Shown here piece by piece: positions 1-6,593 of a stretch of DNA of 10,635 nucleotides. Source of the stretch: Bacillota bacterium (GTDB lineage Bacteria > Bacillota > Dethiobacteria > DTU022); NCBI GenBank assembly GCA_012727685.1, contig JAAYGO010000189.1, forward strand, positions 1 to 10,635. The letters are read 5' to 3'. A program made the position numbers and the translations under genes. Under the pieces are notes generated by a model that was not told where the DNA came from, searched no databases, and worked only from the letters and a program-made list of their open reading frames with translations. The first letter of the stretch is position 1. Each line of letters starts with the position of its first letter.

Positions 1-338
1 GTGCCGGTTGCCGGAGACTAGGAGCCACTAGGAGCCGCCAGCTTTCAAAGCCGATCCCGCCAAAATCTCATCTGCTTTTTTCCCCTTTTTTATCTTTTCA
101 CCGGTTTTTTACCGTTGGGCGCTGATAGCCGCCGGCAGGCCTGCCCGGTCCGCCTTCGCGGGGCATACAGCTGCTTGCTGCTGGAAGTTTCGCTTCCTGC
201 TGGCAGCGGCTTGATAGCTCAAGCCATGAGAAAATGACAGAATCCGACATAAAAAAACTGAATTTCGGGGATTAGAGTCAATTTAGGTCGATTGTTGCCT
301 CTAATGCAAAATTATAATTAATTATGTATCAAAATCTC
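1..338. other. Non-coding region upstream of the kinase operon
   Basis: No open frame here looks like a protein. The stretch holds a perfect tandem duplication of ACTAGGAGCC (17-26 and 27-36), a T-rich stretch at about 79-113, a cluster of GC-rich hairpins (134-225, listed separately), and an AT-rich part with a 7-bp inverted repeat, ATTAGAG at 271-277 and CTCTAAT at 299-305. The inverted repeat ends about 34 bases before the -35 of the kinase promoter, so it could be an activator or repressor site, but nothing identifies the protein. The left edge may include the 3' end of an upstream transcript. Confidence 0.5.
134..225. repeat. Cluster of four short hairpins
   Basis: Four potential stem-loops follow one another. 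They are the palindrome GGCAGGCCTGCC (134-145); CCGC/GCGG with loop CTTC (150-161); a longer imperfect hairpin at 170-207 whose outer stem is GCTGC/GCAGC and inner stem GGAAG/CTTCC around loop TTTCG; and a perfect 7-bp stem GGCTTGA/TCAAGCC with loop TAGC (208-225). None is followed by a U-run, so a simple intrinsic terminator is unlikely. They could be dispersed REP-type repeats or a structured RNA; I match no known riboswitch. Confidence 0.4.
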
Positions 339-367
339 TTGTATGCTCGTGTAAACTCTGCTATACT
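339..367 (+). promoter_or_regulatory. Sigma-A-type promoter of the kinase operon
   Basis: The -35 is TTGTAT (339-344), the spacer is exactly 17 bases, and the -10 is TATACT (362-367), preceded by TG at 359-360 as an extended -10. Transcription would start near 374. This leaves a leader of about 150 bases before the kinase start, containing two adjacent small hairpins (CCGCT/AGCGG at 422-434 and CTGG/CCAG at 436-446). Confidence 0.65.
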
Positions 368-521
368 TAGGAATGCATAGAAAAGGATGCAGAAATATAC
401 TACTATTTTCCAGTACCGTTTCCGCTACCAGCGGCCTGGATTCCAGCAGTAAAAAATGATCATCTGCAGCAAGGGAATGCCGGCGATGATGGAGGATCGG
501 TGCACGGGAGGAGGAGTAAAC

Positions 522-2516
522 TTGCAGCGGATGATCACCCCCAAATGGCAGGTTTTTCTGGAATCACTTGCCGGTATACTGAAAATGTCCTTTGTGGCCG
601 TTTCCCCGGCAGGCGAGATTCAGGCCGTTTACAATCCCAAACCCCCTTTTTCCCTCCTGGCGGGCTATCCGCTCCTGGAGCGGGCTTACCGCGGTTTTTT
701 TAAAGAGATTGCCGCCCATTATAAACCGGAACTGGAAGGCCGGTTGATCGCCGATCCGCTCGGTTTACCGGCCGTCGTGCTGTCGCTGCGGGAAGAGGCC
801 TACCTGGTTCTGGGAGGCTGTTTCACCCAAAGGGACCACGCTTATCTCGCCGCTTTGCAAAGCCGGTTGCAAAGCCTGGGCGTTTCCCAGGATAATCGCA
901 TCTGGTTGCAGATGACCTTTCTTTCCGCAAGCGATCTCAGCAGCACCGCGGAGCATATCCGGGTCATTTACCGGCACCTGTGCCGGACTCTGGATGAAAC
1001 GACAGAGCTGGGCCAGCAGATGCTGCTGCTGGCTGCCGTGGAAGAGATTAACAAGCTGATGGTTGAGTCGCTCAATCCAGCGAAATTTAATTTGGAACGC
1101 ATTCTTGACCTGGTGGTCAGTTCACTGGTGATCCTGTCCGATGTCGCGGGGGCCTGGGCTTTTGTTTGCCAGGATCCCGGCAAGACCCTGGGGTGTTACC
1201 GGGGTCAATGTACCGATTTGCTGGGGCACCTGCAGGAGGCCTGGGAGGCCGTCGCCGCCGGGTGTGCCGATCCCGTGCGCCCCTTTTTATCCTTCTGCAA
1301 AACGAAAATACCTACTGGCCTCTCCGTGGAAATGGAAACCTTGCAACTGAAGGAGGCTTCAGCATGCCTGGGGGTGATCGCCGGCGGCAGCCTGAGCGCC
1401 GGCTCCGCCCTCACCGCTTTTGCCCGGCAACTGGCGATCGCCCTGGAAGTGGCTTCCCTTTACGAATTTGCCCAGCAGCGTTTCGGAATGCTCTATAATT
1501 CGATTGCCCACGGCCTGATTGTCACCAACATGCGCGGTGAGATCCTGCTGATTAACGATCAGGCGATTTCGATCCTCGCCGTTCAGGGCATATCCCTGTC
1601 AATCGGATCCTCCCTGCGCAATTCCGGTTTTTACCGGCCCATAGAAAGGGCGATCGACAATGTCCTCGAGTCGGGTTGCTCCTATATTCACCAGCGCGCC
1701 ATCCTCGGCCGAAATGATCGCGTGCAGCATATCAGGTGGGATGTTCTGCCTTTCATTTCGGACCAGGGAGCGATCAGCGGGGCGATGCTCCTGATGGAGG
1801 ATATCACCGAGCAGATTGCCTTTTTCCAGGCAGTTCGCGATTGGGAGAGACTGGCTGCCGCCGGCGAGGTGGCCGCAGGGTTGGCCCACGAAATCCGCAA
1901 TCCCCTCGCCACTGCCAAGGCGGCAATTCAGCTTTACGATATCGTTGGTGATCAGAGCAAGCAAGCCGAATTGCTGCATAGGCTTGATACGGAGCTGGAG
2001 CGGATGAACGAGATCCTCACTTCTTTTTTGGAGACTACCATGTCAACGGGCAATGAGAGGATGGAGCCGCTCTACCCGGGGAATTTATTGTGCGACCTGG
2101 AAGCGCTGCTGCGCGAGGAGGCCAATATCAATGAGATTGAACTGGTTTTCGATTTGCCGGAGGACCCGCTCCCCCCGGTGCTGGGCGATCCCGCCGCCCT
2201 GAAGCAGGTTTTTTTGAATATCGCCCGGAATGCCTTTGAAGCCATGGCTGAAGGGGGCCGGTTAATCATCAGCCTGGCACGCTCCGGTAACCGGCTGCAG
2301 ATCATGTTTTGCGATAATGGACCGGGCATCCCGGAAGAGATCATGCTCAATATCACCCGCCCGTTTTTTACCACGAAGCTGGGAGGGACAGGCCTGGGCC
2401 TGTCGTTCTCCTCATCAATTCTGAACACGATGGGCGGGGAGCTGCAGATTGAAAGCCTCCCCCGTGAAGGAACCACGGTTAAAATAATGCTGCCATGCTA
2501 TGAGCGGGAAGCGTGA
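522..2516 (+). CDS. Soluble sensor histidine kinase (GAF-PAS-HisKA-HATPase)
   Basis: This protein of about 664 residues autophosphorylates a histidine and would pass the phosphate to the response regulator encoded next. In order it shows an unassigned N-terminal sensory region (about 10-150), a helical linker, a GAF-like region (about 175-310), a PAS domain (about 320-435), a HisKA helix with the phospho-acceptor H456 in HEIRNP, and a HATPase domain with the N-box asparagine N570, DNGPG from D598 and the GGTGLGL loop near 621-627. I see no membrane segment, so it should be cytoplasmic and sense an internal signal. The start chosen is TTG at 522, because AGGAGG (509-514) lies 7 bases upstream. 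The upstream ATG at 456 is in frame but lacks a ribosome binding site; ATG at 531 is the other alternative. The HisKA sequence resembles NtrB and sporulation kinases. The signal is unknown. Confidence 0.9.
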   Translation: MQRMITPKWQVFLESLAGILKMSFVAVSPAGEIQAVYNPKPPFSLLAGYPLLERAYRGFFKEIAAHYKPELEGRLIADPLGLPAVVLSLREEAYLVLGGCFTQRDHAYLAALQSRLQSLGVSQDNRIWLQMTFLSASDLSSTAEHIRVIYRHLCRTLDETTELGQQMLLLAAVEEINKLMVESLNPAKFNLERILDLVVSSLVILSDVAGAWAFVCQDPGKTLGCYRGQCTDLLGHLQEAWEAVAAGCADPVRPFLSFCKTKIPTGLSVEMETLQLKEASACLGVIAGGSLSAGSALTAFARQLAIALEVASLYEFAQQRFGMLYNSIAHGLIVTNMRGEILLINDQAISILAVQGISLSIGSSLRNSGFYRPIERAIDNVLESGCSYIHQRAILGRNDRVQHIRWDVLPFISDQGAISGAMLLMEDITEQIAFFQAVRDWERLAAAGEVAAGLAHEIRNPLATAKAAIQLYDIVGDQSKQAELLHRLDTELERMNEILTSFLETTMSTGNERMEPLYPGNLLCDLEALLREEANINEIELVFDLPEDPLPPVLGDPAALKQVFLNIARNAFEAMAEGGRLIISLARSGNRLQIMFCDNGPGIPEEIMLNITRPFFTTKLGGTGLGLSFSSSILNTMGGELQIESLPREGTTVKIMLPCYEREA

Positions 2517-2541
2517 GGATGTTATAATAAGGGGTGATCTG

Positions 2542-2943
2542 GTGGACAAGGTGGATGTTGTGGTGATCGATGACGATGCGGGAGTGCGGTGGGTGTTGCA
2601 GGAACTGTTTTCGATGGCCGATATTTCCTGCATGCATGCCGAAAGCGGACACGAAGGGATCCAGTTGGTTTCCAAATACAGGCCGCCGCTGGCCATTGTG
2701 GATATCAAGCTGGGTGCCATGAACGGCCTCGAAGTAGCCCGCTGCATCTACCGGGAATGCAAGCAGATCAAAATCCTTTTTATTACCGGCTATAGTGAAA
2801 CCATCGAAGGGAAAGTGGATGAGGATTTGCCGGTGATCGGCATTCTGGAGAAGCCGTTTAACATTGGCGAGGTGCTGCAGCAGGTAAAAAGCGTGCTCAA
2901 TCAGGCAAAGGGGAGCGCGGAGAGACCGGTGGCCTTTGGTTAG
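2542..2943 (+). CDS. Single-domain response regulator (CheY/Spo0F-like)
   Basis: A receiver domain of about 133 residues with no DNA-binding or enzymatic output domain. Key residues are all present: the acidic cluster D10-D12, phospho-acceptor D54 (in AIVDIKL), T82 (in FITGYS) and K104 (in EKPF). It is expected to take phosphate from the kinase whose stop lies about 25 bases upstream, and to act by protein contact or as a phosphorelay intermediate, as Spo0F does. The start is GTG at 2542, with AAGGGGTG (2529-2536) as ribosome binding site. An in-frame ATG at 2500 would overlap the kinase end by 17 bases, but it lacks a good site and adds residues not typical of a receiver. The final 10 or so residues are a short non-conserved tail. 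No downstream phosphotransferase or effector is visible in the window. Confidence 0.9.
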   Translation: MDKVDVVVIDDDAGVRWVLQELFSMADISCMHAESGHEGIQLVSKYRPPLAIVDIKLGAMNGLEVARCIYRECKQIKILFITGYSETIEGKVDEDLPVIGILEKPFNIGEVLQQVKSVLNQAKGSAERPVAFG

Positions 2944-2975
2944 GCCGGCGGTATGGGCGCGAGAACCAGTTGCGG

Positions 2976-2986
2976 TATAATATAAT
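2976..2986 (+). promoter_or_regulatory. Possible -10 element before the metallo-hydrolase
   Basis: TATAATATAAT contains two overlapping perfect -10 hexamers (2976-2981 and 2981-2986), 44-54 bases before the hydrolase ATG. I find no convincing -35 at the right distance, so this is weak. It suggests the hydrolase may have its own promoter in addition to read-through from the kinase operon. Confidence 0.35.
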
Positions 2987-3029
2987 CATAGAAGACCAGG
3001 TTACATTATTTCAATGGAGGAGGTTTTCC

Positions 3030-3701
3030 ATGGCTGTAATTACCTACTGGGGACACGCTTGCTTCCGGCTGGATGAACCTGGAAAAGAGAAGCTGGTTTT
3101 TGATCCGTATCTAACCGGCAACCCGCAGGCCCCCCTAAAGGCGGAAGCAGTGGAGGCCGATTATATTCTCGTGTCACACGGCCACGGCGATCATCTCGGA
3201 GATGCCTATGCCATCGCCAAAAAGTGCGAGGCTACGATTATCGCCACCGCTGAAATTGCCGGCGAGGCGCAGGGAAAGGGGTTAAAAGCGCATGCCCAGC
3301 ATATAGGCGGCAAGCACGGCTACCCCTTTGGTTTTGTCAAGCTGACCCCGGCCCTGCACGGCGCCGGGATTCCCGGCGGCCATGCCTGCGGTTTCGTGGT
3401 GCGCTATTACGGCCGGACGATCTACTTCGCCGGCGATACCGGCCTTTTTGGAGACATGAAGCTGATCGGCGAACTGGAGAAACCGGATCTGGCGCTGCTG
3501 CCCATCGGTGACAACTTTACCATGGGGATCGATGATGCCGTGGTGGCCGCTTCATTTTTAAAGGCGCCGCTGGTGATTCCCTATCACTACAATACCTGGC
3601 CCCTGATCGAAGCGGACCCGCAAGAATTTAAAGACAAGGTGGAAGAAAAGGGCGGCATGCGGTGCGTTGTGCTCGCACCCGGTGAGAGTTTCCAGCTATA
3701 A
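3030..3701 (+). CDS. UPF0173-type metal-dependent hydrolase
   Basis: A protein of 223 residues with the metallo-beta-lactamase fold. The start is ATG at 3030, because GGAGGAGG (3015-3022) lies 7 bases upstream; the frame is open further up, without a better start. The N-terminus (AVITYWGHACFRL) is typical of the UPF0173/YtkL group. Metal ligands can be read in order: H50, H52, D54 and H55 in the HGHGDH motif, H110 or H118 in the next loop, D136 in AGDTG, and H186 in PYHYNTWP. The fold binds two metals, usually zinc, and hydrolyses ester, amide or phosphodiester bonds; the natural substrate of this family is not established. There is no signal peptide, so it should be cytoplasmic. It lies 86 bases after the response regulator in the same direction, with no clear terminator between, but a functional link is only a guess. 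Confidence 0.9.
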   Translation: MAVITYWGHACFRLDEPGKEKLVFDPYLTGNPQAPLKAEAVEADYILVSHGHGDHLGDAYAIAKKCEATIIATAEIAGEAQGKGLKAHAQHIGGKHGYPFGFVKLTPALHGAGIPGGHACGFVVRYYGRTIYFAGDTGLFGDMKLIGELEKPDLALLPIGDNFTMGIDDAVVAASFLKAPLVIPYHYNTWPLIEADPQEFKDKVEEKGGMRCVVLAPGESFQL

Positions 3702-3713
3702 AGCGAGAGGTTA

Positions 3714-3746
3714 GAAGTCCGAAGTCCGAAGTCGAAGGTCAGAAGT
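3714..3746. repeat. Decaying heptanucleotide tandem repeat
   Basis: Just after the hydrolase stop, GAAGTCC occurs at 3714-3720 and 3721-3727, followed by GAAGTC (3728-3733), GAAGGTC (3734-3740) and AGAAGT (3741-3746). The unit is about 7 bases and becomes less exact to the right. It has no coding role and looks like slippage-derived or dispersed repeat DNA. Confidence 0.6.
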
Positions 3747-3765
3747 GACAGACCTGCTTCAATTG

Positions 3766-3799
3766 GGGGACAGAGCTTGCGCTTTGCAGCTCTGTCCCC
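3766..3799. repeat. Perfect 12-bp inverted repeat, REP-like hairpin
   Basis: GGGGACAGAGCT (3766-3777) and its exact reverse complement AGCTCTGTCCCC (3788-3799) flank a 10-base loop. From general knowledge, GGGGACAG-type hairpins of this kind recur in many genomes, often near IS200-like REP-associated transposases. No transposase is present here, so this would be a non-autonomous copy. It could also stop transcription after the hydrolase, although the 3' side has only CCCCTTAT rather than a U-run. Confidence 0.55.
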
Positions 3800-3856
3800 T
3801 TATGGCATTTCCATCTTTCCACAGCGGTTCGAGCTTATGCCTCTGATGATGCCCCC

Positions 3857-3894
3857 CTCACCCTAGCCCTCTCCCTCCAGAGGGGGGAGAGGGG
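3857..3894. repeat. C-rich/G-rich hairpin of a dispersed repeat type
   Basis: A CTCACCCTAG segment leads into CCCTCTCCCTCC (3867-3878), which pairs with GGGGGGAGAGGG (3882-3893) over 12 positions with one G:U pair and loop AGA. From memory, sequences of the form CTCACCCTAGCCCTCTCCC followed by a GAGAGGG arm are a widespread intergenic repeat type in bacteria. No coding function is apparent. Confidence 0.55.
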
Positions 3895-3958
3895 ATTAGG
3901 AAGGATGCTATTTTCATCCTCCTGCCGGTGTCCCCGCTAGCAAGGTATGGGGGTCAAT

Positions 3959-3988
3959 CCTGTCATTTTGGGTGCCCTGTCATTCTGA
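3959..3988. repeat. Short imperfect direct repeat
   Basis: CCTGTCATTTTG (3959-3970) and CCTGTCATTCTG (3977-3988) are two 12-base copies differing at one base. They lie in the repeat-rich gap before the metal-resistance operon and have no evident role. Confidence 0.4.
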
Positions 3989-3994
3989 GAATTG

Positions 3995-4022
3995 TTGACG
4001 CTAGGGTTCCACTCATTTTAAT
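3995..4022 (+). promoter_or_regulatory. Possible distal promoter of the metal operon
   Basis: TTGACG (3995-4000), a 16-base spacer and TTTAAT (4017-4022, 5 of 6 matches to TATAAT) form a plausible sigma-A promoter. Its transcript would pass through the hairpin AGGGGCA/TGCCCCT at 4065-4090 before the better promoter at 4108. It may be fortuitous. Confidence 0.3.
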
Positions 4023-4064
4023 CCATACCCACTCGTGCACAGTTGCTCCCGCTCTTCAGCGACA

Positions 4065-4090
4065 AGGGGCAAAAAGCTTTTCATGCCCCT
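4065..4090 (+). other. Inverted repeat upstream of the metal operon promoter
   Basis: AGGGGCA (4065-4071) pairs with TGCCCCT (4084-4090). The interior contains the palindrome AAAAGCTTTT (4072-4081), giving a hairpin of at least 7 bp with A:T extensions. No U-run follows, so it is not a standard terminator. It may isolate the proximal promoter from upstream transcription or be a leftover repeat. Confidence 0.35.
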
Positions 4091-4107
4091 GACGTATTAG
4101 TTATATC

Positions 4108-4135
4108 TTGACAGAAAGGAGAATGGTGGTAAGAT
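4108..4135 (+). promoter_or_regulatory. Main promoter of the metal-resistance operon
   Basis: A perfect -35, TTGACA (4108-4113), is followed after 16 bases by TAAGAT (4130-4135, 4 of 6 matches). Transcription would start near 4142, at the edge of the ArsR-type operator, so a bound repressor would block polymerase directly. Confidence 0.65.
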
Positions 4136-4147
4136 ATGATTGAACGA

Positions 4148-4163
4148 TTGAATAAATATTCAA
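4148..4163. promoter_or_regulatory. ArsR/SmtB-family operator (7-2-7 inverted repeat)
   Basis: TTGAATA-AA-TATTCAA is a perfect 7-bp inverted repeat with a 2-base centre. It sits just downstream of the -10 and 19 bases before the repressor start. Its TGAA...TTCA core and AT-rich centre match the operator style of CadC, CzrA and SmtB. The adjacent gene encodes such a repressor, so autoregulation is the natural reading. Confidence 0.75.
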
Positions 4164-4182
4164 ATGACAGACGGTGAGATTG

Positions 4183-4578
4183 ATGCGAAAGAACCGGATT
4201 GATGTTTGTGATTATCAGGCCATAAATCCCGAAGCGGTCCGGCGGGCCAGGGAGGCCTTGCTTGACCCGCTCCTGGCGGAGCGCCTGGCCGATACTTTCA
4301 AGGTGTTGGGGGACCGCACCAGGGTGAACCTGCTCTCCGTCCTGGCGGACCGCGAGCTGTGCGTCTGTGACCTGGCGGCGGCGCTAGGGATGAGCAGTTC
4401 CGCCGTTTCACACCAGCTCCGGGTGCTGCGCGATGCCCGCCTGGTCAAATCCCGCCGCGACGGCAAAATGGTTTACTACTCGCTCGATGATCAGCACGTG
4501 GTAGCGCTGTTCGAGCAGGGGCTGGAGCACGTGGGGCACACCGGCGAAGCAGAGGGAGTAGAGAAGGAGCAAAGATGA
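4183..4578 (+). CDS. cadC: ArsR/SmtB-family metal-sensing repressor, CadC-like
   Basis: A winged-helix repressor of 131 residues expected to leave DNA when it binds Cd, Pb or Zn. The recognition helix lies in the segment SSSAVSHQLRVL. Residues for both metal sites of the family are visible. The alpha3N (Cd/Pb) site has C60 and C62 in ELCVCD plus the N-terminal C9 in DVCDY; staphylococcal CadC has a second N-terminal Cys that I do not see here. The alpha5 (Zn) site has D103, H105, H116 and H119, in the exact D-x-H-x10-H-x2-H spacing of CzrA. The start chosen is ATG 4183, with GGTGAG just upstream; GTG 4174 is an in-frame alternative adding three residues. The stop overlaps the ATPase start as ATGA, so the two genes are translationally coupled. 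The symbol rests on this motif pattern and context. Confidence 0.88.
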   Translation: MRKNRIDVCDYQAINPEAVRRAREALLDPLLAERLADTFKVLGDRTRVNLLSVLADRELCVCDLAAALGMSSSAVSHQLRVLRDARLVKSRRDGKMVYYSLDDQHVVALFEQGLEHVGHTGEAEGVEKEQR

Positions 4579-6575
4579 AAAAGCAGATTGGTTGTGCCTT
4601 AGGTTGTCAGTCCTGTGGTTCAGCCGCCGCCGTTATGCCGGGTGGCGGCGCGGCGGAAGGTGCAGTTGAAGAGGCGGCTCCCGGCGGCCGCTTTTCCGGG
4701 GCAGCGCTGCAGGCGGCCCTGCTCGGCGCTGCGCTGCTACTGTTTGCCGGGGGCATGATCTTTCGCTCCCGTCTGGAACAGCTCCCGGTCGGCGCATACC
4801 TCAGTAACGGCCTCTTTCTCCTGATTTATATTTCCACCGGGGCCAGGGTGATCTGGAACGCCGCCGGCAACCTCTTCCGGGGACGCCTCCTTGACGAGTC
4901 TTTTTTGATGACCATCGCTTCGGCCGGGGCGGTGGCCATCGGCGAGCTGCCCGAGGCCGCGGCGGTCATGTTGTTTTTCCGCTGGGGACAGTACTTTGAA
5001 GAGATGGCTGTGAACCGCTCCCGCCGCTCCATCGCCGCCCTGATGCAGGCCAGGCCCGATTACGCCAACCTGCTCGCCGCGGGAGGGGAACGGAAAGTGC
5101 ACCCCGAGGCAGTCCAACCCGGCCAGGAAATCCTGGTCCGGCCGGGGGAGAAGATCCCCCTGGACGGGGTGGTGCTGCAAGGGGAATCCTTCGTGGACAG
5201 CGCCGCCTTGACGGGCGAGGCGGTGCCGCACCGGGTTGAACCTGGGGAGAACGTGGCTGCCGGCGCCGTTAACGGCAGCGGACTGCTCCGGGTGCGGGTG
5301 ACGCGGCCTTTTGGAGAATCGTCCCTGGCGGCCATTTTCAGGCTCGTGGAGGAGGCGGCGGGACGCAAGGCCCGGACGGAGCGGCTGATCACCGCCTTTG
5401 CCCGCTACTATACCCCGGCTGTGCTGCTGGCCGCCCTGGGCCTTGCCCTGGGGCCGCCCCTGCTGGCAGGCGCTTCCTTTAGCACCTGGCTTTACCGCGC
5501 CCTGGTCCTGCTGGCCATCTCCTGCCCCTGCGCCCTGGTGATCTCGGTGCCGCTCAGCTATTACGGCGGGATCGGCAGGGCTTCCCGGGAAGGGATCCTG
5601 GTTAAGGGGGCCCAGTACCTCGAGGCGCTGCTGCAGGTGAAGGCCGTTGTCTTTGACAAGACCGGCACCCTCACCAGGGGTGTTTTCAAAGTGGCTGCGG
5701 CCATTCCAGCGGAGGGCTTTACCGAGGATTCGCTGCTCTACTGGGCCGCCCACGCCGAGGCCCATTCGAACCACCCCCTGGCCCGCTCGATCCGGGAGTC
5801 CTACCGGGGCGGCATCGTGCCGCAACTGGTCGAGCACTACTCCGAAATGAAAGGTTTAGGGGTGCGCGCCACTGTGGCGGGGCGAGCAGTGCTGGCCGGC
5901 AGTGGGGCGCTTCTAGAGCGTGCGGGGGTCAACTACAGCCCTTACGGCGGCGCCGGCAGCGTGGTCCACGTGGCGGTGGATGGCCGCTACGCCGGCTGCC
6001 TGGTGGTTAAGGATGAAATTAAGGAAGATGCCCGCATGGCGGTGCAGCGGTTGAAGGAGCTGGGCGTGCATACCCTCATGCTCACGGGAGACGGCGAGGC
6101 TGCGGCTTCGGAAGTTGCCGCCGCCGCAGCAGTAGACCGTTTCGTGGCCGGGCTTTTGCCCGAACAGAAAGTGGAGCAGGTAGCAGAGCTGCTGGAGGCA
6201 CCCAGGCCAAATAAGAGGGGCAAAGTCGCCTTTGTGGGCGACGGCATCAATGATGCCCCCGCCCTGGCCCGGGCTGACGTGGGGATCGCCATGGGAGGGC
6301 TCGGCTCGGACGCAGCCGTTGAAACGGCAGATGTGGTGATCATGGATGACCGCCCCTCCAGGGTGGCCCGGGCCATGGAGATCGCCGCCTTTACGCGGCA
6401 GGTAGTGGTGCAGAATATCATCCTGGCCCTGGGGGTGAAAGCCCTGTTTTTAGCGGCGGGAGCACTCGGCGCCGCCTCAATCTGGGGAGCCGTTTTTGCC
6501 GACGTGGGGGTCTCTTTCCTGGCGATCATCAACGCCACCCGGGTGCTGCGCTTCAAAGGCAGAGAGACACCTTGA
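4575..6575 (+). CDS. cadA: Heavy-metal P1B-type ATPase (Zn/Cd/Pb exporter)
   Basis: A 666-residue membrane pump that exports divalent soft metals using ATP. Visible elements are about eight membrane segments, the actuator TGE (213-215), the metal-binding CPC (317-319) in the sixth segment, the phosphorylated D361 in DKTGTLT, the HP dipeptide (H400-P401) of heavy-metal pumps, MLTGD, GDGIND (555-560), and D643 in the last segment (ADVGVSFL). CPC plus the late Asp points to subgroup P1B-2 (ZntA/CadA) rather than copper pumps. Unusually, there is no HMA domain with GMxCxxC at the N-terminus. Instead a tail of about 45 residues carries C7, C11 and C14, followed by a Gly/Ala-rich stretch. AAGGAG (4564-4569) is the ribosome binding site, and the ATG overlaps the repressor stop. 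The operator upstream predicts metal-induced expression. The exact metal cannot be told from sequence. Confidence 0.92.
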   Translation: MKKQIGCALGCQSCGSAAAVMPGGGAAEGAVEEAAPGGRFSGAALQAALLGAALLLFAGGMIFRSRLEQLPVGAYLSNGLFLLIYISTGARVIWNAAGNLFRGRLLDESFLMTIASAGAVAIGELPEAAAVMLFFRWGQYFEEMAVNRSRRSIAALMQARPDYANLLAAGGERKVHPEAVQPGQEILVRPGEKIPLDGVVLQGESFVDSAALTGEAVPHRVEPGENVAAGAVNGSGLLRVRVTRPFGESSLAAIFRLVEEAAGRKARTERLITAFARYYTPAVLLAALGLALGPPLLAGASFSTWLYRALVLLAISCPCALVISVPLSYYGGIGRASREGILVKGAQYLEALLQVKAVVFDKTGTLTRGVFKVAAAIPAEGFTEDSLLYWAAHAEAHSNHPLARSIRESYRGGIVPQLVEHYSEMKGLGVRATVAGRAVLAGSGALLERAGVNYSPYGGAGSVVHVAVDGRYAGCLVVKDEIKEDARMAVQRLKELGVHTLMLTGDGEAAASEVAAAAAVDRFVAGLLPEQKVEQVAELLEAPRPNKRGKVAFVGDGINDAPALARADVGIAMGGLGSDAAVETADVVIMDDRPSRVARAMEIAAFTRQVVVQNIILALGVKALFLAAGALGAASIWGAVFADVGVSFLAIINATRVLRFKGRETP

Positions 6576-6593
6576 CTGAAAGGACAGGATAGG

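Noticed and set aside
134..225. Known riboswitch or T-box upstream of the kinase
   Set aside because: The hairpins lie upstream of the predicted transcription start and I recognise no conserved riboswitch core or T-box sequence.
456..521. Kinase start at ATG 456
   Set aside because: No ribosome binding site precedes it, and the added 22 residues look unlike a domain. TTG 522 has AGGAGG at ideal spacing.
2500..2541. Response regulator start at ATG 2500
   Set aside because: It overlaps the kinase end, lacks a good ribosome binding site and adds residues outside the receiver fold. GTG 2542 fits better.
3702..4107. CRISPR array or intact insertion sequence in the repeat-rich gap
   Set aside because: Repeats are too short and irregular for CRISPR, spacers are absent, and there is no transposase frame or terminal repeat pair.
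4593..4616. C-x3-C-x2-C in the ATPase tail as a radical SAM motif
   Set aside because: The rest of the protein is an unambiguous P-type ATPase with no radical SAM barrel, so the spacing is coincidental and more likely binds metal.
4737..5837. 366-codon open frame on the minus strand inside the ATPase gene
   Set aside because: It is a shadow in GC-rich coding DNA: low-complexity His/Gly/Gln-rich translation, no known domain, while the plus strand encodes a complete ATPase.
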